From Clostridium hydrogeniformans DSM 21757 (GTDB lineage Bacteria; Bacillota; Clostridia; Clostridiales; Clostridiaceae), in contig NZ_KK366005.1 of the NCBI RefSeq assembly GCF_000686705.1, positions 124,001-188,000 on the forward strand: a stretch of 64,000 bases of DNA, given 5' to 3'. Position numbers and translations under genes: made by a program. Position 1 is the stretch's first letter. Every line of letters begins with the position of its first letter. Below, piece by piece: positions 1-9,638 of this stretch. The notes beneath the pieces were generated by a model. The model worked only from the letters and a program-made list of their open reading frames with translations, ran no database searches and was not told the origin of the DNA.

Positions 1-1160
1 TTATAATCTACTCCATCTATAGTTATTCTCCCTTCATAATCTTCATATACCATTGATAATAACTTAATTAAGGTTGACTTCCCTGCTCCACTTGCCCCCT
101 TTAGTAGATATTTTTTACCCCTTTCTATTTTAAAAGATACCCCTTTAAACACTTCTTTTTCATCATAATTAAAATATAAATCTTTAACACAAATCTCATA
201 TTTGAAAGAGAAATCTTCTTTATTTTCTTTATCATCCTTTTCTTCCTCGCTAAATGTAATCTTATTATATATTTTAGATGCTGACTTTAACTCATTTAAC
301 AAAGGTAGTACTGTGAGAAGTTGCCACACACAACCATTAGATACTTGTATTAAAAAGGCAACTTTAGTTATAGATGCTCCATTATAAATTAAAAGTGAAG
401 AATAAGATAAAGTACCAATAAAAACCATATACCCTAAAAAACTCATTATTCTCTGCTGAACATCAGTGAAAACTGTATACTTAAACTTCCTTCTCTCCAG
501 TCCAATTGTGGATTTTAAAACCTTTGATAAAAACTTATCTTCTATATTATTAAGCTTAAGTATTTCTAATCCATTAAAGGTATTTGAAATATCCACCACA
601 AAGTTTTCATTATATTCTGAAATTTCCTCTTGGAATTTAACAGTCCTATTTTCAAAAGCCTTGCCTACAAAAAATAATATTATAGAAATAACAGTCATAA
701 CTATAGCGAACTTATAGTCAATAAATAATAATATAACTGTAGAACAAATATACATTCCACTAGAAAATATAATATTTATTAGCTTAAGGAAAAATGTATT
801 TTCAAAAATATTTATATCATTAATTAAGTTTGATATATAGGTATCCTTTGATTTTTTACTAAAGTTTTTATAAGAAGATTTTAATATCTTATGAAAGGCT
901 TTTACCCTAATATCTAAAAGAGTATCCCTCATATAGGATATCCTCATGAACCTTGAGATAATATACAGTATTGATCCTAAAATTACTACTCCAATAGAAA
1001 ATAGAAATATTTTTACAAAGTATTCCATACTTCCTTTTTCTATACTTCCTATAAGTAATGCCATAGAAGTATTTAATAGCATCTGATCTATAACTGGTAT
1101 AAAACAAGCAATTACATAAAGAATAAACCGTCCCCTTCTTTTAAGTAATAACTCCTTCAA
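1..1160 (-). CDS. ABC exporter, fused membrane and ATPase domains (partial, C-terminus outside window)
   Basis: The minus-strand frame stays open from the TTG at 1160 to the window edge, about 386 codons. The N-terminal ~300 residues are hydrophobic and alternate with charged loops, as in an ABC exporter membrane domain. From about residue 320 an ATPase domain begins, with Walker A GASGAGKST at about residue 355. The Q-loop, signature and Walker B parts lie beyond position 1. The TTG start is chosen because a GGGGG ribosome site lies just upstream and no ATG is better placed. The substrate cannot be told; families of this shape export lipids, peptides or drugs, often as dimers. No partner is visible on the right-hand side. 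Confidence 0.85.
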   Translation of the reverse strand, partial: MKELLLKRRGRFILYVIACFIPVIDQMLLNTSMALLIGSIEKGSMEYFVKIFLFSIGVVILGSILYIISRFMRISYMRDTLLDIRVKAFHKILKSSYKNFSKKSKDTYISNLINDINIFENTFFLKLINIIFSSGMYICSTVILLFIDYKFAIVMTVISIILFFVGKAFENRTVKFQEEISEYNENFVVDISNTFNGLEILKLNNIEDKFLSKVLKSTIGLERRKFKYTVFTDVQQRIMSFLGYMVFIGTLSYSSLLIYNGASITKVAFLIQVSNGCVWQLLTVLPLLNELKSASKIYNKITFSEEEKDDKENKEDFSFKYEICVKDLYFNYDEKEVFKGVSFKIERGKKYLLKGASGAGKSTLIKLLSMVYEDYEGRITIDGVDY

Positions 1161-1528
1161 TTTATCCGCCCCCTTACTCTTTCAAGCTTTAAATATACAA
1201 TAGATTTTAAAAACATAAATATCCCCTGTCTACACCACTCTATACTGAAAATAATTCCCTCCTTATATCTCTAAGTTATAGAAAAAATATAAAGTATTAA
1301 TATAAATATTATACTCAATATAACTGTTATAATAAAGAAATATAATAGATTATAATGTATTAAAAGTAAATATTTACATACCTAAGTGTTATTTAATTTA
1401 CATACTTTCTGTGAGTATCTTAAGCAAATTCTATAAAGATTATAAATACACTTTTAACTATTTACACCTTTTGTAGTATAGTAAAACTCCCACAATAATC
1501 TCTCATTATAATTAAAGTAATTAAAATT
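1161..1528. other. Intergenic stretch without a gene
   Basis: AT-rich DNA between the ABC exporter start and the LysR gene terminator. It should hold the exporter promoter. I see no ORF with a ribosome site and no convincing structure. Confidence 0.5.
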
Positions 1529-1560
1529 AATTCAGATGGAAACTTTGATCCATCTGAATT
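1529..1560 (-). terminator. Terminator after the LysR gene
   Basis: A perfect 12-bp stem (AATTCAGATGGA with TCCATCTGAATT, 8-nt loop) begins directly after the stop codon of the minus-strand LysR gene and is followed on that strand by a T-rich run. Confidence 0.75.
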
Positions 1561-2445
1561 TTACTTTTCCTCTAATATCTCTACAAACCTTGTGGATGCT
1601 GGTGATAGAGATATATTTTTTAAAAAACAAATACCTATACTTCTCTTTGGTATATCTTCCTCTAATTTAACTTCATAAACTAGTCCTTTTTCTAAATATT
1701 CCTTAGAAAACTCCTTAACTACACAGGATATACCTAGGTTTATTTTTGCAAACTCTAGTAATAAATCGTGAGATCCAAGCTCAATTTCAGAACTTATTTT
1801 AACACCTTTTGATAATATATATTTCTCTACATATTTTCTTGAATTTGAGTTGGGTTCCAGTAATATAAGAGGAAGTTTTGATAATTCTTTAAAGCTTAAT
1901 GGTTCTGAAAACTTCTCTTTATACTTCTCTCCACATACAAAAATATCGCTAATATCTAAACACTTTCTTATTTCTAGTGATGAGTCTTTAATAGGCAAAT
2001 TTCCAATGGCAATATCAATCTCTCCTGACTTTAACATAGAGCAAAGCTCTAGTGTAGTACGATTAATTATTTTTAGTTTAATATTTGGATATCTATTATG
2101 AAACTCTTCTAAAAATGGAAGTAGAAAATATCTTGAAATTGTATCCCCCACTCCTATTTGTAGATCCCCCACCATTAAATTTTTAACCTGCTGTAGTTTC
2201 TTCTCCCCAACACTAATTAAATTAATAGCTGAGCTTGTATATTCATATAAAATTTGTCCTTCCTTAGTAAGGGTAACCCCCTTAGGTATTCTAGTAAAAA
2301 GTCTCATGTCTAATTGATTCTCAAGCTGCATAATACCTTGGCTAACAGCTGGTTGTGTCATATAAAGGTCTTTTGCTGCCTTAGAAAAACTTTTATGTTC
2401 AGCTACCTTACAAAATATCTTATATAAATCTAATTTGTTTATCAT
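1561..2445 (-). CDS. LysR-family transcriptional regulator
   Basis: 294 aa, the usual LysR length. The N-terminal winged helix-turn-helix (about residues 3-60) carries the family pattern FSKAAKDLYMTQPAVSQGI. The rest fits the periplasmic-binding-like effector domain (about 90-290). It is divergent from the CofE-like ligase gene at 2763, with a 317-bp shared control region rich in inverted repeats. LysR proteins usually control the divergent neighbour, so the ligase gene is the likely target; that is inference. The effector is unknown. Confidence 0.9.
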   Translation of the reverse strand: MINKLDLYKIFCKVAEHKSFSKAAKDLYMTQPAVSQGIMQLENQLDMRLFTRIPKGVTLTKEGQILYEYTSSAINLISVGEKKLQQVKNLMVGDLQIGVGDTISRYFLLPFLEEFHNRYPNIKLKIINRTTLELCSMLKSGEIDIAIGNLPIKDSSLEIRKCLDISDIFVCGEKYKEKFSEPLSFKELSKLPLILLEPNSNSRKYVEKYILSKGVKISSEIELGSHDLLLEFAKINLGISCVVKEFSKEYLEKGLVYEVKLEEDIPKRSIGICFLKNISLSPASTRFVEILEEK

Positions 2446-2557
2446 ATAAGTACTCCTTATACCTAATATAATATCTATTTATTTTACTTATATCATAAAA
2501 ATGTATATAGTAAAAGTATAGAAGTAAATTTTTAATTGAAATTTATTTTATTATAGA

Positions 2558-2664
2558 CTTAAGTGTTAACTTACTAGAGGGACAATCCTCTTAGTCATAA
2601 TTATGATTAGAAGCACTTAACCATTAACATGATGTCCATTATTATAAGATTAATAATATGGACA
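2558..2664. promoter_or_regulatory. Dyad-rich control region between the LysR and ligase genes
   Basis: Three nested or adjacent inverted repeats are visible. TTAAGTG (2559-2565) pairs with CACTTAA (2614-2620). Inside it ACTAGAGG (2573-2580) pairs with CCTCTTAGT (2587-2595), with one bulge. A separate TGTCCA (2633-2638) pairs with TGGACA (2658-2663) around an AT core. An imperfect dyad is centred on CATAATTATG at 2596-2605. These could be LysR operators or a folded 5' leader of the ligase mRNA. The sequence does not decide between them. Confidence 0.45.
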
Positions 2665-2762
2665 CTATAAATGATTACTATGTTTATAAAAATATAATTT
2701 AAATAGTTAAATAAATTCTATATAGTCTTAGCTACATAGAATTAATAAGGAGAGGTTTTAGA

Positions 2763-3953
2763 ATGGAAAGAGTAGTTGGAACTGTAGTTCGTGGACTTCG
2801 TGCACCAATTATAAATAGTGGTGACAATATAGCTGATATCGTTGTAGATAGCGTATTAAAAGCTTCAGAAGTAGAAGGATTTTCTATTAATGACAAAGAT
2901 GTAGTTACTGTAACTGAATCAGTAGTTGCTCGTGCTCAAGGAAATTATGCAAGTATAGATGCAATTGCTAAGGATGTAAATTCAAAGTTTGGTGATGACA
3001 CTGTTGGTGTTATATTCCCTATATTAAGCCGTAACCGTTTTGCTATATGTTTACGTGGTATTGCAAAGGGAGCTAAGAAAATCGTATTAATGTTTAGTTA
3101 TCCATCTGATGAAGTTGGTAACCACTTAGTAGATATAGATGAACTTGATGAAAAAGGTGTTAATCCTTGGACTGACGTTCTAACAGAAAAAGATTTCCGT
3201 AATCACTTTGGATATAAGAAACATACATTTACAGGTGTTGATTATATTGATTACTACAGATCCTTAATAGAAGAATATGGTGTTGAATGTGAAATAATAT
3301 TCTCAAATAACCCAAAAACTATTTTAGATTATACTAAAAATGTTCTTGCTTGTGATATCCACACAAGAATGAGAACTAAGAGAATACTAAAAGCAAACGG
3401 TGGAGAAAAAATATATAGCCTTGATGATATATTATCAGAATCTATTGATGGAAGTGGATTCAATCCTGAATATGGTCTTTTAGGATCAAATAAGGCTACT
3501 GAAGAAAGCGTTAAGCTTTTCCCACGTAACTGTCAACCTGTTGTTGATGAAATACAAGCTACCTTAAAAGAAAAGACTGGAAAAACTGTTGAAGTAATGG
3601 TTTATGGAGATGGAGCATTTAAAGACCCTGTAGGTAAGATATGGGAACTTGCTGACCCTGTGGTATCCCCTGCTTATACTGCTGGACTTGAAGGTACTCC
3701 TAATGAAGTAAAGCTTAAATATCTTGCTGATAATAACTTTGCTGACTTAAAGGGAGAAGAGCTTAAAAAAGCTATATCTGAATATATTAAAAATAAGGAA
3801 GAAGACCTTGTAGGAAGCATGGAAGCTCAAGGTACTACTCCTAGAAGACTTACTGACCTTATTGGTTCTCTTTCTGATTTAACTTCAGGAAGCGGAGATA
3901 AGGGAACCCCTATTATATATATTCAAGGATATTTTGATAACTATACAAAATAG
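2763..3953 (+). CDS. Coenzyme F420-0:L-glutamate ligase-like protein (CofE/FbiB family)
   Basis: 396 aa. The N-terminal part (GTVVRGLRAPIINSGDNI, then DVVTVTESVVARAQG) matches the CofE-type gamma-glutamyl ligase fold, which in archaea and actinobacteria adds glutamate to F420-0. The protein is longer than archaeal CofE (about 250 aa). No other F420 gene is visible nearby, and clostridia are not known F420 producers, so the true acceptor may differ. A ribosome site (AAGGAGAGG) sits before the ATG. The gene is single, divergent from a LysR regulator and closed by a strong terminator. Codon use looks more regular (many GGT, CGT, CTT) than in neighbours, which may mean high expression. Confidence 0.8.
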   Translation: MERVVGTVVRGLRAPIINSGDNIADIVVDSVLKASEVEGFSINDKDVVTVTESVVARAQGNYASIDAIAKDVNSKFGDDTVGVIFPILSRNRFAICLRGIAKGAKKIVLMFSYPSDEVGNHLVDIDELDEKGVNPWTDVLTEKDFRNHFGYKKHTFTGVDYIDYYRSLIEEYGVECEIIFSNNPKTILDYTKNVLACDIHTRMRTKRILKANGGEKIYSLDDILSESIDGSGFNPEYGLLGSNKATEESVKLFPRNCQPVVDEIQATLKEKTGKTVEVMVYGDGAFKDPVGKIWELADPVVSPAYTAGLEGTPNEVKLKYLADNNFADLKGEELKKAISEYIKNKEEDLVGSMEAQGTTPRRLTDLIGSLSDLTSGSGDKGTPIIYIQGYFDNYTK

Positions 3954-3983
3954 TAATTTCTATTCATAAAGATATTAAAATAG

Positions 3984-4029
3984 CTACCACTAAATCTGAG
4001 TTAACCCCTCATTTAGTGGTAGTTTTTTT
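3984..4029 (+). terminator. Terminator after the ligase gene
   Basis: A 12-bp perfect stem, CTACCACTAAAT with ATTTAGTGGTAG, has a 15-nt loop and is followed by seven T residues. It lies about 30 bp past the ligase stop. Confidence 0.9.
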
Positions 4030-4133
4030 ATTATTATTTAGTACTTTGACATGATATATAGCTTTTAGCAAAAGAGAATCTATCTTCTCTCTTCCCTTCA
4101 CCTTTTCATAATTATCACTTAGAAACCTTTATG

Positions 4134-4793
4134 TTATTTTATATTATTTTTATAAAAACTATATAATCCCAAAACATCTTCACTACAAATATAAGGAATT
4201 CCCTGATTTATTTTCTCTACAGTCCAATCCCACCATTTAATCTCTAGGAGCATTTTAATCTCCTCTTCAGAAAATCTTTTCTTTATTGACTTTCCAGGGT
4301 TTCCCACAACTATAGTGTAGGGTTCAACATCTTTAGTTACCACTGCCCTTGTTCCAATTATAACTCCATCTCCAATCTTTATTCCTGGCATAATCATAGC
4401 CTCTGTCCCTATCCAAACATCATTGCCTATAATAGTATCTCCTTTTCCCTTATATCCATCTCTAGAATTTGAAAAAATATTAGGATCAAAGGGATATGCT
4501 GAAATCCATTTAGGATTATGTCCTTGGTTTCCAGCTAATATAAATGTTGCTCCTGAACCTATGGAACAAAACTTTCCAATCTGTAATTTATCAAACTCAT
4601 AATTTTCTCCAAAAATCCCTTTATAATTTTTAGTAATTCCGTCTCCCAAAAGATATCTTACACAAATATCTTCAAATCTTTCTTTATGATAGTACCCTGA
4701 ATAATATGTAAACTCCCCAACTTTAATATTAGGATTTGTTATATCTTCCTTTAACATTTTTCCTCTTAGCCATGTATCAAAATCATTCTTCAT
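4134..4793 (-). CDS. CatB/Vat-type xenobiotic O-acetyltransferase
   Basis: About 219 aa from the chosen start. The middle shows hexapeptide repeats of a left-handed beta helix (IGKFCSIGSGATFILAG, then IIGNDVWIGTEAMIMPGIKI). The family's catalytic histidine region is present as NQGHNPKWIS, and the C-terminal IKWWDW is typical of Vat and CatB enzymes. These use acetyl-CoA on streptogramins, chloramphenicol or other hydroxylated small molecules. An ATG 18 nt upstream (4811) exists, but GAGG is well spaced for 4793, which also begins in the family-like MKNDFDTWLRG. Whether it gives drug resistance is not shown by sequence. Confidence 0.85.
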   Translation of the reverse strand: MKNDFDTWLRGKMLKEDITNPNIKVGEFTYYSGYYHKERFEDICVRYLLGDGITKNYKGIFGENYEFDKLQIGKFCSIGSGATFILAGNQGHNPKWISAYPFDPNIFSNSRDGYKGKGDTIIGNDVWIGTEAMIMPGIKIGDGVIIGTRAVVTKDVEPYTIVVGNPGKSIKKRFSEEEIKMLLEIKWWDWTVEKINQGIPYICSEDVLGLYSFYKNNIK

Positions 4794-4811
4794 TCCCCAT
4801 CTACCTCTCAT

Positions 4812-5151
4812 ATACTTTATATAATCTTTATTGTTTTATACTTTCAAAAATCAATTTATTATTGTGTGCTAACTACATGAAAATCATATCACCTTACTTT
4901 ACTAAGCCTCAAGGTGATAAACAATTCTGTATCAAAGTGGATTATAAATATAGGTATATACTAATATATTTCTCGTAACTCTTATAATCTTCTTATGCCC
5001 TAATTGCTATATGTAATCACGCTTAAAGTGTATGATTTTTTAATAAATATCAATTAGATTCTATACTTATTTATAGACTTTATAGTATAAAATAAATTTT
5101 AAAATTTAACTATAATGTTAATTCATATATGCACTATAAGAGGAGGATTTT
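4812..5151. other. Intergenic stretch without a gene
   Basis: Divergent promoter region of the acetyltransferase and esterase-like genes. A TATCACCTT/AAGGTGATA inverted repeat lies at about 4886-4920, with no T-run. Nothing else is recognised. Confidence 0.5.
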
Positions 5152-6387
5152 ATGATGAATAAAACTACTATAGAAAGTTATAAGATTAATAAGCTTAAAA
5201 AATATATATTAGAAGAAGATATACATAAAATAAATGAATTTTGGACTTATGTTGAAAAAAATCATACCCCTATTATTGAAGAAATAGACGGTGATGATGA
5301 TAATGTAATAGTAACGTTTTTATATAAAGGAAATGAAGATACTAAAAACGTTGTGGTCTTATCAGGGCTTTCCTTATATGACCATAATTTAGGTATGATG
5401 GAAAAACTTTTAGATACAAATATTTGGTATAAATCATTTAAGGCAAGAAATGATCTTAGATTTGATTATAACTTATGTGTAAACCACCCCTTAAATGATA
5501 ATCGTATGGAAAAGATGAAGAGCATAGTTCCTGACCCTCTTGCAAACCACAAAGTCATTATTCCTAGAGATGAAGAAAATCCTAAAAGACCTGATATTAT
5601 AAGAAACGTTGTTGAACTAAGCAATGCTGATCCTAAAAAATGGACAATCTCTAAGGAAGGTACTCCTAAAGGAAATATAGAATTAATAAGATTTAAAAGC
5701 AATATTTTAAATGATTCTTACAGAGTTTGGGTTTATACCCCAGTAAATTATTCAACTAAAGCTAACCCTTACAAAACTTTGGTTTTAACTGATGGGTTTG
5801 AATATATAAATGCTCTTAATACTCCAACTTTATTAGATAATCTAACTTATGGAAAAGAAATTCCTCCGACAGTGACAATTTTTATAGATAGTAAAAATAA
5901 TAGACTTAAGATGCTATCCTGTAATGAGAATTTCTGCAGATTTGTTACTGATGAACTTATGCCTTGGGCTAAGGGTAATTATAATATCTCACATAATGCC
6001 CAAGATAGTATAATTGCTGGTGTAAGCCTTGGTGGTTTAACTGCTGCTTATTTAGGTCTTAATTATTCTAATACTTTTGGAAAAGTTTTATCCCAATCTG
6101 GATCCTTCTGGTGGTCTCCAAATAACTCTACTAAGGATGACTACGAAGAACCAGTTTGGATGGCTAGATTAGTCATGGAAAAGGAAAAACTAGATTTAAA
6201 GTTTTATTTAGAAGCTGGAGTTCTTGAGAATTTCCTTGTGGGAAGTATGAGAAAAGTAAGTATAAATATGAGAGATACTCTTCTATCAAAAGGTTATGAT
6301 TTAAAATACTCAGAATTCAAGGGTGGACATGATTACTTAAGTTGGGGTGAAACCTTAGCCAATGGATTAATTTATCTTAATAAATAA
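5152..6387 (+). CDS. Enterochelin-esterase-like alpha/beta hydrolase
   Basis: 411 aa with the two-part layout of Fes/IroD enzymes. An N-terminal beta-sandwich part (about 1-150) contains the KARNDLRFDYNL segment. A C-terminal alpha/beta hydrolase has nucleophile elbow GVSLGG (serine near residue 294) and a late GGHDYLSW histidine. There is no signal peptide, so it is cytoplasmic. Fes enzymes open ferric-siderophore trilactones, but no siderophore uptake gene is nearby, so another ester substrate is possible. A clear AGAGGAGG site precedes two adjacent ATGs; the first is used here. Transcribed alone, with a strong hairpin after the stop. Confidence 0.85.
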   Translation: MMNKTTIESYKINKLKKYILEEDIHKINEFWTYVEKNHTPIIEEIDGDDDNVIVTFLYKGNEDTKNVVVLSGLSLYDHNLGMMEKLLDTNIWYKSFKARNDLRFDYNLCVNHPLNDNRMEKMKSIVPDPLANHKVIIPRDEENPKRPDIIRNVVELSNADPKKWTISKEGTPKGNIELIRFKSNILNDSYRVWVYTPVNYSTKANPYKTLVLTDGFEYINALNTPTLLDNLTYGKEIPPTVTIFIDSKNNRLKMLSCNENFCRFVTDELMPWAKGNYNISHNAQDSIIAGVSLGGLTAAYLGLNYSNTFGKVLSQSGSFWWSPNNSTKDDYEEPVWMARLVMEKEKLDLKFYLEAGVLENFLVGSMRKVSINMRDTLLSKGYDLKYSEFKGGHDYLSWGETLANGLIYLNK

Positions 6388-6391
6388 ATAT

Positions 6392-6440
6392 GAAAGACCG
6401 TTGTATATAGGTATTAAATCCTATATACAATGGTCTTTTC
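6392..6440 (+). terminator. Terminator after the esterase-like gene
   Basis: A long near-perfect stem (GAAAGACCGTTGTATATAGG with its complement at 6420-6440, one G-T step) directly follows the stop codon. The right arm ends in TTTTC. Confidence 0.8.
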
Positions 6441-6621
6441 ACTTTATAAAATCATATAATTATTTAAATAGAAATTATTATTCCCTTTAAAACCAACCGT
6501 CGGTATGTTTGAATCAAAAATATAAGCCCTACCTGGAATGTGTAATCTTTTTTTAAAATAAAGCTAGAATTATAGCAATCATCATTAACCCAACTCCTAC
6601 TCTTAAGTAACTTTATGTTAA

Positions 6622-7506
6622 TTACCTATTATTCAATAACTCATATAAGCTCTCTGTTTCTTTTGTATCCTCATAGTTTATAACTATAACCTTATTATCT
6701 TTTGTATTTATAGAAATAAAGGGTTTACTCCTATCCATTATATAAAAATGTCCTTCTTTATAATTAAAAACTTTATAACTACCCATTATCATTTTGTTGA
6801 TAGATTTTCCACCACTTCTTCTAATACGCATTGGCAGATTCCTCTCTAATGATATTTTACTTATCTCTTCTTTATTAAGAGTAACTCCCCATTTCCCCTC
6901 TATGGTTATTCTGTTATCTAATATCTCTACTTTTCTATCCTTAAAAATCCATGGAAAGGTTAATGTTGTTGAAAATATAAAAATTAATACTCCTATTAAA
7001 AATAAAGCTGATATTTTAACTAATGGTTTTGCAAAATTGAAATAAAGCTTCCCCTCTTCTTTATTAAATATATAAGTGGCAGGATTCTTTCTGCTGTAAT
7101 ATATGAATCCCATAATATAATCCTCATCATCTATAGACTTATCTTCAGTTATCACTTCCCACTTTTCGGCTTCTTTTAATAATTTAATTGTTTTATTCAT
7201 TTTATAGTAGTTTGCACCTACTACGATCATCTCTATAAACACTAATGTATCACCTAAGACTACAGACCATACTGGATTGATTTTTAGACTTAAAATAATA
7301 TATATTAAAACAAGAGGAAGATATCCTAAGCTAAGTCTCTTCCTATATTCTCTTTTTAGTTCACTAAATTCTTTTCTATCTTTATATCCAGGTGGTATCC
7401 TAACTCCAAATAATATTGATTCCCTTTCAACTTTATAAACAAATAATCCTAAGAAATAAAGAACAGCTAGAATAAAATAAATTGTTATTGTATTCATATT
7501 ATACAT
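6622..7506 (-). CDS. Membrane protein with C-terminal PH-like domain
   Basis: 294 aa. Membrane segments are visible at about residues 5-23, 60-75, 80-98 and 165-185. The last ~90 residues (from DNRITIEGKWGVTLNKEEIS) form a strand-rich soluble block resembling bacterial PH-like domains that often follow membrane helices in clostridial proteins of unknown role. GGGAGGAAGGG lies upstream of the ATG. Transcribed alone. A short in-frame hydrophobic remnant lies downstream at about 6552-6605 and may be the tail of a lost gene. No function can be assigned. Confidence 0.65.
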   Translation of the reverse strand: MYNMNTITIYFILAVLYFLGLFVYKVERESILFGVRIPPGYKDRKEFSELKREYRKRLSLGYLPLVLIYIILSLKINPVWSVVLGDTLVFIEMIVVGANYYKMNKTIKLLKEAEKWEVITEDKSIDDEDYIMGFIYYSRKNPATYIFNKEEGKLYFNFAKPLVKISALFLIGVLIFIFSTTLTFPWIFKDRKVEILDNRITIEGKWGVTLNKEEISKISLERNLPMRIRRSGGKSINKMIMGSYKVFNYKEGHFYIMDRSKPFISINTKDNKVIVINYEDTKETESLYELLNNR

Positions 7507-8031
7507 ATGCTACCCTTCCTCCCTCTTATAGTTTAACCTTTATTAAAATTGGATTGTATAATTAAAACTTATAATTTAAAAAAGAAAATCATATTCTTCA
7601 AGATTTATCAATCTCCTTTCTCCTAAGATTTAATTAATCTTATCTAATATTAGGATAAACTTTTTATAATAAATATTATTTGCAACTACTAATATCATTT
7701 ATTATATTATAAGTTATATAATACCATATATCAATCGTTATTTTCCATTTTTTTATTTTAATTGTAATTCAATAATTATATAATTTCTCCACCTATTATT
7801 TCTATAGTCTCTACTTTCTTGTACTTATATAAATACATTAATATTCTCTTATATAAAATTTAATTTCTCTATAAATAGTTTCTATCATATACATTTTATT
7901 AAAATTACGTAATATTTTTATTTATACTTACTGCAGTTCATAAAAAAACTATAATTATCATTTGAAAACAATTCACTAGTATATAATTCATTTCTCATAT
8001 CAACATTACAAAGAAGAAGGGCTATTATATT
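7507..8031. other. Intergenic stretch without a gene
   Basis: About 525 bp of very AT-rich DNA between divergent genes. I see no ORF with a ribosome site, no strong hairpin and no repeat shared with the rest of the window. Confidence 0.5.
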
Positions 8032-8226
8032 ATGATGAAAATTTTAAACTTTATGATACCTACAATCTGCTGGGTATTTACATATATAATTGCATACTTT
8101 TTTATATTTAAAAGATTAAGTGAAAAAGGTAAAATTAGTAAAGGTATAGCTATATTACCATCGATTATTACTACTTTATTTGTTAGCTCTTTTCTTACTT
8201 TAGGAATAGTTTCATTAATACTGTAA
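8032..8226 (+). CDS. Small two-segment membrane protein
   Basis: 64 aa with two hydrophobic stretches (about residues 5-27 and 40-63) separated by a short basic loop, KRLSEKGKISKG. AGAAGGG lies upstream of two adjacent ATGs. No family is recognised. The coding call rests on the ribosome site, the clean positive-inside pattern and the terminator downstream. Confidence 0.5.
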   Translation: MMKILNFMIPTICWVFTYIIAYFFIFKRLSEKGKISKGIAILPSIITTLFVSSFLTLGIVSLIL

Positions 8227-8386
8227 ATTCACCATTTATATAAAATATATAGGACTATATCAATACGTAGTAAATTAGATTAAATCTTTAGCTGAAATAA
8301 ATATCCACAAACTCACTGTATTATCCAACATATATTTTTATTTTCTAATATTATTTGAGAACTTTTTAATACAATCCATATAATAT

Positions 8387-8424
8387 AAAAAAGCTATATA
8401 CGTTTTAAGGTACATAGCTTTTTT
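8387..8424. terminator. Bidirectional terminator
   Basis: AAAAAAGCTAT pairs with ATAGCTTTTTT around a 15-nt loop. It sits between the convergent small membrane gene and the NERD gene and can end both. Confidence 0.8.
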
Positions 8425-8474
8425 ATTATTTTCATGAAAATTATGCTATAGTTTAACATAATTTTCTTAAAATT

Positions 8475-9638
8475 TTATTCTACATATTTATTTATAATTT
8501 CTATAATGTTATCTCCATATTTCTCTACCTTAACACTTCCAAAACCATATATCTTAAATAATTCATTTCTATTTTTAGGCTTTAGTTTTACTAACTCATT
8601 TAAAGTATTATTATTGAATAAAAAATAAGGTTTATTCCCTTCTTCCAATGCTTTTTTATGCCTATATCGTCTTAATTTCTCATATAACTCCCCATCATTG
8701 TCTTCCTCTTCTTCTCTTGTCTTGCTAGATGAATTTGTTTGTATAGATCCTTTATTTTCCTTCGGAGCTACTTCTACTAAACTTTCTTCATCATTATTTT
8801 CTCCTATTAAACTAGTCTCTACGACTTTGCCTTCAATATCTATTGACTTAGGTTTATCATCTTTGATTTCATTATTTACATATGTAAAATCCTCTTCTAC
8901 TAATCCATATTTTGAATAATAGTCATAAGTTATTTCTTTATCACTTTCAAGCAAAAAATTTGCAATATTAATCATTTGGCTTTCCATTATCTTGCCATCT
9001 TTTTCATGTTTTTTTATAAGTTTTTCAAGAATATTTGTTATCTGATCATATTTATAGATACTATTTTTTATTGTATATGGAGCTTTGCTTCTATTAATAA
9101 TAGACTTTTGATTAGCAATAATTACTGAAGAATAAACTGGTATGCTCTTCATCATTTTATTTTTCTTAAGATAATCTTCTAGTATTCTTACATGTCTTAA
9201 GTTCTGAGAAATAGGACTATACATTCCTTCTTGTTTATACACTCTACCTTCTTTTGTTTTAAATCGTCTTATAAACTCACCTAATTCATTTATAACTATA
9301 TCACCATTCAGTTTTTTAGTTTCCAATACCATAATAAAATACTCAGTTATTAAAATATAATCCATTTGGGCTACATGTCCAGTATCTTCTATTCTAATAT
9401 CATGAAAACATATCATTGGTATAAAAGATTTTTTAAGTTCATAATATACAGCCTTTTCCCCCTCTAACCCTATCTTAATATTTCTTATGTCTCGCATAAT
9501 AAGTTTATTTTTTTCACTTTTCACTTTCTTATAAAGGTCTTCTAAATCATTTAATTGATTACTACCATCTCTAAATTCCTTATAAAACTCTGGCTTTTCA
9601 ATATATCTAATATTAAATAAATCTTTTAAGAACGACAT
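8475..9638 (-). CDS. NERD-domain nuclease-related protein with C-terminal HRDC domain
   Basis: 387 aa. Residues about 55-170 match the NERD domain (GLEGEKAVYYELKK, later AQMDYILITEYFIMVLETKK), which shares the restriction-endonuclease-like fold. A charged low-complexity linker follows (about 250-310). The last ~75 residues (LYEKLRRYRHKKALEEGNKP, then KIYGFGSVKVEKYG) are an HRDC domain, the nucleic-acid-binding module of RecQ and RNase D. The pairing suggests a DNA- or RNA-processing role. No helicase or restriction partner is adjacent. Single transcript with its own terminator. Confidence 0.8.
   Translation of the reverse strand: MSFLKDLFNIRYIEKPEFYKEFRDGSNQLNDLEDLYKKVKSEKNKLIMRDIRNIKIGLEGEKAVYYELKKSFIPMICFHDIRIEDTGHVAQMDYILITEYFIMVLETKKLNGDIVINELGEFIRRFKTKEGRVYKQEGMYSPISQNLRHVRILEDYLKKNKMMKSIPVYSSVIIANQKSIINRSKAPYTIKNSIYKYDQITNILEKLIKKHEKDGKIMESQMINIANFLLESDKEITYDYYSKYGLVEEDFTYVNNEIKDDKPKSIDIEGKVVETSLIGENNDEESLVEVAPKENKGSIQTNSSSKTREEEEDNDGELYEKLRRYRHKKALEEGNKPYFLFNNNTLNELVKLKPKNRNELFKIYGFGSVKVEKYGDNIIEIINKYVE

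Noticed and set aside
6552-6605. Short hydrophobic frame LRVGVGLMMIAIILALF on the minus strand
   Set aside because: About 18 codons after a stop, without a start or ribosome site; too short to call beyond a possible remnant.
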